NCBI GenBank assembly: GCA_021307315.1
Contig: JAJSPD010000071.1
Span: 62,001 to 126,000 of the forward strand
Direction of reading: 5' to 3'
DNA: 64,000 nucleotides
DNA from: Bisporella sp. PMI_857
Taxonomy: Eukaryota; Ascomycota; Leotiomycetes; Helotiales; Helotiaceae
Under the pieces are notes generated by a model that was given only the letters and a program-made list of their open reading frames with translations, made no database searches and had not been told where the DNA came from. Below, one piece after another: positions 34,425 to 44,960 of the stretch; within the stretch, counting starts at the first letter, position 1; each line of letters starts with the position of its first letter. A program made the translations under genes and the position numbers.

Positions 34425-37400
34425 ATCGGGCTTTATTTAGAAAAATCAAGGCACGGCGTCATGCCAATTTCGCTCTTGGATGAGAATCAATCTTATATCG
34501 TTTCCTTCCATGGAGCCTGGTAAACTGGCTTCTACGGTTCGGGTTACGATTAACTTTCATGCCCCATGGGACATAAGTTTTATTCAGGCCAAGTAAGGAC
34601 AGAATTCCGAATATTTCTAATAGGTAAAAACAAGTAAGTGCAATAGATCTTATATTCCCAGCCAACATTCCCCACCTCAGAAACCACAAACTCGCCTAGG
34701 CCAAGTAGTAAGCTTGAGAACCTACAACAGTTCTCAAAACCTTATCGTTGTATTTGAGTCGCCACCTTCCCTTTGTATACTTCAAATTGGCGTGATCCTT
34801 CCACAAATTCTTAGTGAGCTTATCACGACCTCCTGTCTTGGCTCAAGGTGCACAGAATGGCATACAAAAAAAAGTAAAGTATTTGTAATGTTTCAGGACC
34901 GATATACACATAGCCTACCAAGTGTTGGCCTCGGCAGAAAATCCCAATGCGTTACATCATGCAGAAAGGATCATCTAGTTGTGGCAGTTATAGGATAAAG
35001 TACAAAGCGCTGCGCAAGCTTTTAGCTGCTACATAATATTTTCTTCATTCTCATCAATTACCAAAACTAACTCTCAGGCAAAACACAAGCATTACTTAAA
35101 GGTATACTATCTGACTCTTTATACTTTGTTGTTTTATAGTAACTTTCTGTAGGAGTTCGCCCATATCGCAAACATGCCAGACATGGTAAATTGCGGGGAA
35201 TGTAAAGGATCTGGAATAAATGGTAGTGACGATGTATACATTGCTTGTGCTGGGAGAAGACAGAAGGAAGGGAAAGGTATGAATTAATCCTTAGGGTCAT
35301 TAATCTATTGCGCTTATTAATGGGTTACCAGATTTTACGGTGATGGCCGATCTAGTTGACGATCACCCCGGTGTGGCCAGGACCTGGTGCCGTGCCTGGG
35401 ATGTGGGACTGTTTTAAATACCAGTGGAGGTGGCTCGGCGTGCCGGCCTTAAATTGAATGGTAACTCGCTTGTTTTACGCCCTAGGAATAAATTTATGTT
35501 CATTTTTAACTGCGCAGTTAATTCCTTTTTGTTTCGCTAGTGCCTAAGCCTGGATGAGCCGATACAGTGAACAGCCTTTGGGACATCTCTGTAAACGCCG
35601 AACATGGTTACTGTAGACACATTACTTTAGGATGTGTAGAGTAAAGCTCTACCTAAAGAGAAGTGAGGCTATTACTTTAATAAAAAAATCAGATGAACTC
35701 ATTAAACTAAGGGAGGAAAGAGTCGTTTATTGTGCAACTACATTGTTGTTGTTGGCAAAGTATTTGCTGTCACAAACACTTTTCTGCCATCATGTCTTAA
35801 CCAAACGTATAATATTGGCGGTATTTCTGCAGACAGCATATTGCTTAAAAGCAACCGACACTGCAGGAAGGAGCATTCATAGTGTGCATAATTCTGGAAG
35901 CACTCTTTGCTCTAAATTTTATAAAATACACAGAGCTTCCATTCCCCTGTTCTTGGAACATGGGAGCAGCGTAAGACACGGATTCATATCCAGAGATGCT
36001 TATTTATCGTCGAAATAAAGTGGGGTAGACTGCAATAACAGAAGTTGTACAAAAAAGAACATACACAACTTCGCCGGATGTGTTAAACAAATGCGGTGAA
36101 TTGGCAATAAGTAAAGCATAGATGCTCCGTAGTGAAATCAGATATATAATCACCTCCAACCGGTAGATTTCTTTTCGGTAAGCGACTTCTTCGACCAACT
36201 TCAACACATAGAGGTTTTCTATGCTTGTGATGTGAAACTTGTTTGTAACGCCGGATCTATTCTCTGATTGTTTTTCTGAAGGGAAATATTGGGACGGTAT
36301 GCACAACTTTCCCGAACCCTCTTATTCTAACAGTTATGTCTTGCTATGACTTGAAGTAATGCTGTCACTGCTTCTGCTATTGTCAGCTTGGTCATCCTGA
36401 AACACCATAACACAATTGATTGTCATTTTGAATATTCGCATTCCTAGCCAAAACTAGAAAGAAGGCTAGCAAGTTGAAATAACCATTGTGCTGCCAGAAA
36501 TTTCTTGCTCAGAGATTTGTATAATTATAAGCATGCCATTTCCCCAACCATGAGGCAAGACGATCAGATATTTTGCATTTACTCTCAGGTGTATTTGGAG
36601 GTCTATGCGCTTTTATACCCATTTTGAACTAGTATCGCATAGTTAATCATCGAGGAGATCAGGTTGTGCCGGATTATTCAACCTTATAATGCAGCTTTTA
36701 ATGTTGCGCTTGTGCTGGGAACTACTTGAAGAAGACCGATCGAAATTTAATAGTTCTAATATATATAAATGAAAGTCTTCACAACGATCCGGGTCTATGA
36801 TCACCATACTATACATACCTTGTTAAGTGTGATCAAGATTGTTATAGTGAAGTTTGTAAATCACAGAAAACGGATTATTGCTTTTTGGCTGAGGTATGTT
36901 TTATTTTGTCTTGTAGCCGCACCTAAATATAATGTTGGTCAAACGCTTTTGTATTGAATGACAGACGCCATAATTACTTTCCTGCATGAATATGCTGCTA
37001 TCTCAGTTTTACTTTCCGCTTGAATTTTAGTGAAATATTTATCTTCTTCCTCAGGCCTCTGGTTTTAGTGCCACTTACTGTAAGCTCATTATACGGTTAT
37101 GGATGAGAAATTTTATAATGTTAAATAGGGAAACAGTAACTAGGGACTTTATATATGTGCATGATAAATGATATAATAGCTTTGAACGTATGTCTATTTG
37201 GCAGGATTGAGAGAATTCAGATCTATTCAGGTCCCAATTTCCACTATTGTACGTCGAACTTTTATAAATTTAGATAGTGCCGGGTAAAACTTAGGCTAAA
37301 AATTGACTACAGCCACGATTTTTATATATAGATATCCATTGATAATGTTAAAGCTATATCTTACACAAGTAAATTTCGTATATTAAACTCATAATTAGCA

Positions 37401-37878
37401 CTGCCCCATTCGAATATAAGCCCCCAGAGCGGCGTATACATCGGCATGACGTAGCAGCTGACCTATCTGGTAACCAACATATCAAACCCTCCTACGGGTT
37501 AAATGCTAGTCTGTGGGAAGATCTTATTCGATCGGGTTGCCTTACAAGAGTCTTACATACCAACATTCTCGCCGGCATGTAGCAGTTTTGGATTCCTAAC
37601 CTCCTCGCGGAGCTTGATTGGTAAGTATGAAATCACCACGTTTCATATTTTTAGTAATGCGTGGGAGGCGCGGGAACCCTTCTTGGATGTTGTACAGATT
37701 TTGTATTCCTAGAATTCTGGGAATCATCACGGCATCTGAGGTATAAGTAAAGCGAAACTCCTCACCGGATACCCTGCATTTCACCAACGTTTTGAAACTC
37801 CAATCCTCCAAAAGAACCTAATCCGATTTATTTATCAATGATAAAAATTACATTTTGAACTTATCCAACAAGTCCATC
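34425..37878. other. Long AT-rich gap without recognisable genes
   Basis: About 3.4 kb of stop-rich AT sequence. The longest frame (35632-36018) has no start context, composition or relatives that I recognise. The composition suggests RIP-decayed repeats, but no element is identifiable by eye. Confidence 0.5.
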
Positions 37879-38331
37879 ATGTGTGACGCTAATCGTACAG
37901 GTAAGTCTCTACCTTTTCGGGTCTTTGACTGACTGTTATTCAATCTTGGAGTCTCTTCGTAAGTGCTGAATTCATAATCTAGTCACGGCTGCAGCGGTTG
38001 CTACGACTGAACTTGCGAATGCCTCTGCGAATGCCAGCAATCAGGTTTGGTCTCGAGACTTCATCATGGATATCAGCTTTGGCATTATGGGAACGGTTCT
38101 TGGCGTGGCTAGCCTGTGGCTGGCTCTGCGCCACCGAAAGCGCTTGGGTAGGCTGAATTCCTTAATTTTGCATATTTTGCAGACTAATGATGCCTATGTG
38201 CAGCCTCAGAGAATCGTGGTGGTGGTCATAGACTCAACAATGGCAGAGATGGGAGAAACTGCAGGGTATTAGATAAAGAGGCGTGTAGATTGGCTATTAC
38301 CCCAATTAAAAGATCTCACAGCGGGAAGTAG
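37879..38331 (+). CDS. Small single-pass membrane protein
   Basis: Three exons (37879-37900, 37983-38147, 38204-38331) give 104 aa. The first exon is only 22 nt. The N terminus is Ala/Thr/Asn-rich with three N-x-S/T-like sites (ELANASANASNQVWS), followed by one hydrophobic helix (DISFGIMGTVLGVASLWLAL), then a strongly basic tail (RHRKRL, HRLNNGRDGRN, KRSHSGK). The positive-inside rule places the tail in the cytosol. The second intron has a clear ACTAAT branch site. Tiny proteins of this form (D-I-x-F-G-I-x-G...) are common in Pezizomycotina and often sit near fungal NLR or ankyrin-type genes, but no role is known. It lies 560 bp upstream of the large zinc-finger/membrane protein gene on the same strand. 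Confidence 0.6.
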
Positions 38332-38891
38332 ATCGCTCTGTCACTGCAGCTCTGCTATGGGCTTGGTTTGAAGAATCGGGAAAAGGGATTCTGGTCACAT
38401 AGCTGTTGTTCTATTTCTACGAGATGCATTAGTCGAAAGTTTTTGGCAAATAATTCACCATCCTCTGCTTTCCCCTTTGCATTATTAGAATTCCATAATA
38501 CATAGAGGTGTCTTGAGAGGGACGCCAAGGACAGCACCGGCCGCCCGTCACCTTATTCCTTAAGAAGTGGGGCATCTTGCACATGAATGGACCTTGGCCA
38601 GCCCGATTCCTAGAAAGGCGGGGTGACAGCTTCACCCGTACAACCACTGGTCGATAGTTCAGCTGGGAGAATTAGAGCCTCATTTATGTCACCCAAACCA
38701 CAAACAATGTATAATAGCCACAGCCTTCCCCCCCTCCAGCAGCCTTTCATTTCAATGTCTCTGTTTCACCCAATTTCAGGTTTCTCATCTCCCTGACTTT
38801 TTAACTTCTTGTCTTCTTACAGTTCTTAAAATATTCGACAACAGCCTTGTGCCAACCATCGCCTTCCATCTGCGTTGCCAATGCTAATAAT
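38332..38891. promoter_or_regulatory. Promoter region of the ankyrin-like/C2H2 gene
   Basis: Includes a CT-rich tract (about 38720-38830) of the kind found just upstream of transcription starts in filamentous fungi. No other feature seen. Confidence 0.5.
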
Positions 38892-41800
38892 ATGGATTTC
38901 AGTGACCTCTCATTTTACAATGCCACCAGTTGTAGCCCCAGCAACAAATTTTCTCCATTTAATCCGTGCTCAAACGTAGGTAACGACTTTGGTCAATCCA
39001 GCTACGATCCGCATCTCGCTATGTCCAAAACTAGCCACCAATCTAAGAACAATACCATGATTGCCGATTCTGAAGATGGAGATACAGATTGTCAACGGCA
39101 GTTCAAGCATGCAAAGCCTTACCAGTACAGGACATTCACAAAAGGTGCCGAATAGTGAGTTACCTGTTTACATGTGTATAGAATCTGATCTGACTCTTCC
39201 TGCGTTGCAAAGTTCTTGGCATATTTCCACTCCTGACGGAAATCTCAAAAAGCTGAGCATTGACGACTGGTCCGCCTCTACATCTGAGATAAGCTTCTGT
39301 GCATGGAGGCCCTACAAGCTAACCGACGAATGCATCGACATTTGGAGTCCAAACCTCCGTCGAGCAATCTGTGAAGCATGCCCAGGCATATACAAGAGTA
39401 AGGTCGAAACTTGCCTCAGCCTCCAGAATATCCTAGATAACTACGACAAGTTGAAGATCTTTCTATGGGAGAAGGAGCAGAATTCTTCTTTGAAAGATCA
39501 GGTCCTTGAAGAGCTCCAACTGTTTGTCTACGTGTTCCTTCAGCGAGGAGATGTGGCAAAAATTTTAGGTGTATATGGTTTTGAGAAGCTGTACAAGGAG
39601 GGGCGTCTCTCTAAATATCACTGGGAGGACATTCAACAAGCTAGCTTCGAAAAAGACCTTGACAATCTAGACCAGGCGTTTCTTGCTGCCACAGAAGTGG
39701 CCGAGCTAAAGGAGGTCAGTATATTGGTCTCTCAATTTTCAAATGAGTAAGCTAACATTTACTCAAGATCTCGAGACCTCCCAATAGGATTTCAGAGTCA
39801 ATTAGCGATCGATGCTATTGGGGATTTAATGCTTTACCTTGTCCTTATTGTTGCAAATACGTCATCGAAACAATGTACGGATTCTCCTGTGACTGCTGCC
39901 GCCCAACGCCAACAGATCGAGATATTTGTGCACAGCATAGGAATATGCTTCTCCAAGATTCGCCGATTTCGTCTTCACTTTCATGGCCCTTTTCAAATTG
40001 TTGGTTATATTCATGGCCTTACTGGTTAACCAGGGATGACCGGATAAGCTTTCGACGAATGGTTCCAGATGAGGTAAAAAGATACCAGCACCGACTCAGC
40101 ATTGAAAATGCTAATAAAATTCTCGCTGCTGTCTCTAACGGACGAGATGATGTAGCCAGGATCCTCCTTGAAAAGAACGGATACTCTGGTTTTGCAGAGC
40201 GGTCTGTAGAATTGGCACTTCGACAAGAGGACTTTTCCTCAGCGAGACTATTAATGTCTACTGAGTTCCCAATGAGAGAAGCAGTGATATCTAACGATCT
40301 GCGTCTAGTTCAATTACTGATTAGCTACGAAGTCGATCCAAATGCCGGGCCATGCTTCATAGAAAGACCGTTTCCTAGAGCTATTATCAATGGCAATATA
40401 GATATAGCCCGGTGCCTCCTAAAGCGTTGTAACATTGTCGATTTAGGCAATTTACGCTCCTCCTTAAGCGTTGCATTAGATAAAGGTGACTTGAATGAGG
40501 CATTATCCATATTGCATTCACCAAGAACTTTAACCACCCAAGACATCAAGGAATCCCCCAAAACCATGATGCAAGTCCTTCAACAAAATCTAAGAAGTGA
40601 GCATGACTCCTTTATGACAGCAAGCTCTAGCATCGAAGCGTCTGCTGCCTTCATCAACCTCAGTTACCAGCTTCAAGACTACCGGAAATTGTGGAAGCTT
40701 GGTATCTCAGCGATACGGCGACTGCGTAAAGACCGCCCTCCAGCAGATTTTCGACAGATTACCAGCCTACTTCTTGTGGCTAGTGCCATGCGCAAAACCA
40801 GCTTCATCGAAGAGTTCGGCGATTATGATGCTTTTCTTCACGACCTCCAACGATGGAAATATCTTGCTGTCGAGGAGTCCCTCAGAAGCCTGTTTGATGA
40901 GCTCGTCTTCTGTCTATGGGGTCAAGACATGAGTAATATTCCAGAAGATCTAGGTGACTTTGGGAACGACATCAATTTTCTTCGCTCTTTTGCCAGAGAG
41001 TTTACCGAAATGAGCAATATGGCGATGCCTGCTGATGATCCTCCCATTTGCGATAACTCTGTGACTGAGCAGAAGATCATTCAGCCTAATTCGAAAGGCA
41101 CAGATACCAATCGCCTGTCCGAGCCTCCTAGCCTGGCGCCTCTTAAGGATCCAGATATAGGGTGCAGTGCAAAGACTTCCATACCCCCTATTGCAGGGCG
41201 AAAATCGACACAGTATACAATTGCAGCATATCTCAGAATGGGGGCGATATTTGCTTTTTTCATTGCATGTTTTCTTGGTACGTGTATTGGTTCGCAAGCG
41301 ACTGAGAGTTCTATTTTAACTTGCAAAACAGTAATTCGAGGCTCGATTATACAGCGTCTTTCAGACAGCAACATGCAATCGCCGGGATCGCTCTCCTCAT
41401 TAATTAACACGGCTTATAGCGCCCCAGATATGCTTGAGGCTCAATCGTCAAATCTCCTTCACCACTTCGTTGAAGATGCAAAGAGGGATATCCATGGTGG
41501 ATATATTCTCACTATTGACCAACTTGATACCTACTTATACAGAAAGGTAAGCAAGGCGGCGTTGGATTTGAAGTATGATATTGATTATATATCCTCCATA
41601 GGCAACTTCTTCTCAACCTCTTGATCAAATCTCAGATCTATCATCCGTACAAAAAGCTATTCAGATCGGCTCCGCCAACTTAAAGAATGCTTTGAAGCAT
41701 TGGAGTCTGCGAAAGAGATTTATGAATCTATCTACTTACCTTAGCCTTCTGTCGGAAGATATACCGGCAATAAGTTGCGTTAATATGCACCCTGCCTCGT

Positions 41801-42390
41801 CCTTTGCAGCGGACTTGGAAAACTTATCAATCGCCTTGCAAAAGGCGACTCCGGAAGTTAATGAGCTAGAAATAGCAATATCGACAGTAGAAATAGAAGG
41901 CAGTACGGTGTCAATAGCTAGTAGAAGCCAAAGTTCTCCGTATGAGATGGATTCCCTTCAGAGAGCCGAGCTTTCCACTACCGTAGCTTCCTCTCCGGGG
42001 GTAACTGTCCTTCCCCCTCAGAGCCAGACCATAATAGCTAAAGGCGCTAAAAGAGCAGCCGTGCTCCAGCATAAAAAACGTACGAGTGGAATCCATAAGA
42101 AGAAGCAGACAGAGAAAGCGAACGGGGTACGTCATAATTGTGATCTGTGTGGCAAGGCATTCCCATCCCTAGGAAACAAAAACAGACACATCAGAGATAT
42201 GCATCCTCAGTTCGACCCGGATCGCCTTCCCCAAGAAGGAAGTCACAGCTCAGGTTCGCCGCCGCTCCCGGGGCACCCTCTACATATCTGCCGACTAGGG
42301 TGTGGTTCTCGATATAGGCAGGAGCGTAATCGGAATGAGCATGAGAAGAGGAAGTGCAGGAATAGGGATAGTTCTTTTGAGATGATATAA
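38892..42390 (+). CDS. Large protein: degenerate ankyrin-like region, one membrane span, C-terminal C2H2 fingers
   Basis: Four exons: 38892-38975, 39088-39714, 39768-41546, 41602-42390, all phase 0, giving 1092 aa. The N-terminal third (IWSPNLRRAICEACPGIY, VFLQRGDVAKILGVYGFEK) is unfamiliar. A Cys-rich stretch with CPYCCKYVIETMYGFSCDCC follows. Residues about 300-500 hold helical pairs resembling worn ankyrin repeats (REAVISNDLRLVQLLISYEV, RAIINGNIDIARCLLKRCNI). A single hydrophobic span (MGAIFAFFIACFLGTCIG) lies at about 725-745. The last exon ends with a classical finger (CDLCGKAFPSLGNKNRHIRD then MH, about 1008-1033) and a second, C2HC-like one (CRLGCGSRYRQERNRNEHEK). A membrane span before nuclear-type fingers is unusual and might mean release by cleavage, or a spurious span. 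Exon 1 could be different, with a non-canonical short intron as the alternative. Confidence 0.68.
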
Positions 42391-44027
42391 GAGCAAGATG
42401 GCGACTTGGCGTTCATAATAGGATGTATCCCCAGGTAGAACCGGGATTAGAGGATCTGTTTTTGACCGACGTATGTTGTTGCACGGAGTTTATTTGTTAT
42501 TATCAGAATTTTGGGAATTGGGAAGGTTTTTTTCTTTTGATTTATGCGTCAATTCGTGATGACGAAACATGGAACTAGAAAATAGGCCAGTCTAAATTTA
42601 CGATATACCATGACCTAGCTCGCATCTCATATTCAGCCGACCGGCGCAGTAATTCATAGATAAAGATGAAGATAGCTGAAGCATGAGCTCTTTCATAACT
42701 CACCCCAGCACCATTTAAGCTGCGAGAAGTTCACGACATCAACGCTCGAACTAGATATCGAGAACTGCAGGCTTATGATGGGAAACCCAGAATCCAGCAT
42801 ATTTCCCCTGCCTAGGGAAATGTATAAATGCGTAGCAGTAGCTAACCTAAGACCCGACGTCTTCAAGAAGGTTGTCTGCGGATGGTTATATGTATGAGCC
42901 GTTCGGGACGGTTACCGTTTAGAAGTTCACCGCATGTAGCTTAAGTGTGACGTTGAGGAGACTATATTTGTGCTTAGAGGAAGGACCCCCAAGTGTATCA
43001 TAAGAAGGAAGCAATAAATATTTCAGTCACCTTGCCATTGGTGATGATGTTACTGCTATTCTGTATTTCGCCGTCTGTTTAAGCTTTTCTCTTTTTTTTC
43101 TTTTTTTAAAAAATAAAACATTCTGATCCGGGATGCCGGTACCTGTGAGACATAGGAAGCATAAAGCCTTTGCAAGCATGCCTTGCGAATCTACAGAAGC
43201 AAGAGAATAATAAAGTGCCCAGGGAACCACACCACCGTTACGCTCTATTCCGGCCTGGTTCTAGTTCATTCTTCTGGGGGAAATAGTGTCGGGTGTGTTA
43301 TTTTATATCTTTTCCACAGACGGCGTCAGAGGGCTCATGATGCTGGTGTTTGCTCTGTGGGGAGTTTGAAACTTTGGATGTTTGTATGCTGGTTTGAAAC
43401 CTGTAATGAGTGACAAAAGGGTATATATTAGTCTAATTTCTGATGGGGATTCTTTCTTTGGATCTCCAAAGCCGGATGGAGCATGTATATGCCATTGTAA
43501 GCTAGAGAAAAATTATTTTGTAGAGTTGATTTTGATTTGGGGCGGTTGGGCATATGGCTCTATTAGCATATCGACAAATTATGGATTATTTTGGGTGGGG
43601 GAATGTAGAGGTCGTTGTTTATGATAACATTGCTGTCATATTGCGATTGCTTGTAACTGCTGAATATTTTGTGTGCCACATGGTGAGGATATACCTGCCT
43701 TTGGTACATGATTCACGAATGAAGCGTGGATTATTAGCAGCTGTACAATCACAGAGTGGTTGGAAGGTTCAGAAAGTTGGAAGATAGGAAAAAGCTACTG
43801 ATCCTCCTGCCCGAATCGACCTGGTAAGAACTAACTCAGCTTGAAGAGTGAAAGATGTGAGGAATACTCTTTTATAGACCTCAATTGAGGGCTAGAGATC
43901 AATACCACCAAGTATCAATCAAAAAGAAACATGCAGATACAACGTGTGCGTAGAATATCTACTCAATGCTTCAATATTTCATGACACATTCACAGCCTGG
44001 GCAAATCGTACTTTAATATCTTTCCAT
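42391..44027. other. Intergenic, no gene seen
   Basis: Lies between the convergent 3' ends of the ankyrin-like/C2H2 gene and the thioesterase-like gene. A few 75-80-codon frames (43183-43787) overlap without protein-like features. Confidence 0.5.
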
Positions 44028-44960
44028 TCATATTTCAAGAGCATCATCTGGGACACCAGCTCTACTTCTCAGCCTCCTTCCCAAAAAAGCGAATATAGGC
44101 TGGATCTCCTCTCTCGAAGCGGGCATCCCATCACCCGGCTTCGCCCATTTCACATACTCCACATCCCGATACACCGCTCTCACTTTCTCTACCGCATCCT
44201 TCGTCACTTCCTTGCTCTTACTCCCTGCGCACGCCAACACCGGTGTTCTAGCCTTCCCCTCCGCTTTCGACGGCGTGGAAGTAGAGGAGGAGAGTCGCCC
44301 GCCGATACTTATTAGACCACCGAATTCTTGAGATGCGAAGGAGGGGGATGAGAGCAGGGAAAGCGCGAGCATCCCGCCTTGGCCGTATCCATAGAAGAAG
44401 ATTTGTCGCGCGGGAACTTTATGCGTGTTTAAGAGGGGATCGAGGAGGGAGGTGCTGAGGAGTGAGAGGGATTTGGAGAAGTCGCCGTCGGTGTCCAGTA
44501 GGCCGGTTTGGTTGTCTACCTAGATTGGCATCAGCAAAAGTCTGAAGAATTTGTGCTTTTGGGTAAGAGGGAGGGGTAGAAGATGGAGCGAATAAGAATG
44601 AACGGACCACAACATCTGCCGCCCAGTGAAATGATGGTTTTTCATGGCCGAGTATCAAAGCAGGTATAGGATTTGTTCCGCGGACCGAGATGCATGTCGT
44701 TTCTGCGAGGTTGATGTTGCGACCTAGAGGATTTCTGTTCATCAGCCCCGCATCTAAATCCTGCAGTGTGCGCAAAGCCCCCCCTATATGGATTCCGGGC
44801 ATATCTTAGGTTATGACGGCATACCAAACTGTGTAAATGGTTCGTTGGAATCTCCAAGGCCGTGTAGCAGGATCAGCACATTGACGGCGCTGCGACCAGT
44901 AGGTGGAGGAACGATATCGACATCAAGTCCAGGAAAGTCGGAGGGTTTCAACTGAATCAT
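44028..44960 (-). CDS. Acyl-protein thioesterase/carboxylesterase-like alpha/beta hydrolase, catalytic residues missing
   Basis: Three exons (44825-44960, 44608-44723, 44028-44519), 247 aa, the size of the APT/LYPLA family (about 230-250). It has VNVLILLHGLGDSNEPF (family N-terminal LHG-x-GD), INLAETTCISVRGTN, then VDNQTGLLDTDGDFSKS. At the nucleophile elbow it reads IFFYGYGQGGMLAL, so Gly130 replaces the serine of GFSQGG. The acid loop reads CAGSKSKEV where active members have HGD..V, and the final histidine region reads GDGMPASREE in place of the usual GxxH. All three catalytic positions therefore appear changed. The fold seems intact and there are no stops, so I regard it as a conserved pseudoenzyme, not a broken gene. 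Exon 2 donor (GTCCGT) is weak. Cytosolic by lack of any signal. Confidence 0.85.

Noticed and set aside
35632..36018. 128-codon open frame in the AT-rich gap
   Set aside because: Unremarkable composition, no family resemblance, and no splice partners.
34425..37878. Search for transposase or reverse transcriptase remains
   Set aside because: No motif (DDE, YxDD, zinc knuckle) could be recognised by eye; only AT-rich composition supports a repeat origin.
39145..39181. 37-nt intron as an alternative first intron of the ankyrin-like/C2H2 gene
   Set aside because: The donor GTGCCG is poor and the intron is too short; the 38976-39087 intron with GTAGGT and ATACAG keeps phase 0 and is preferred.
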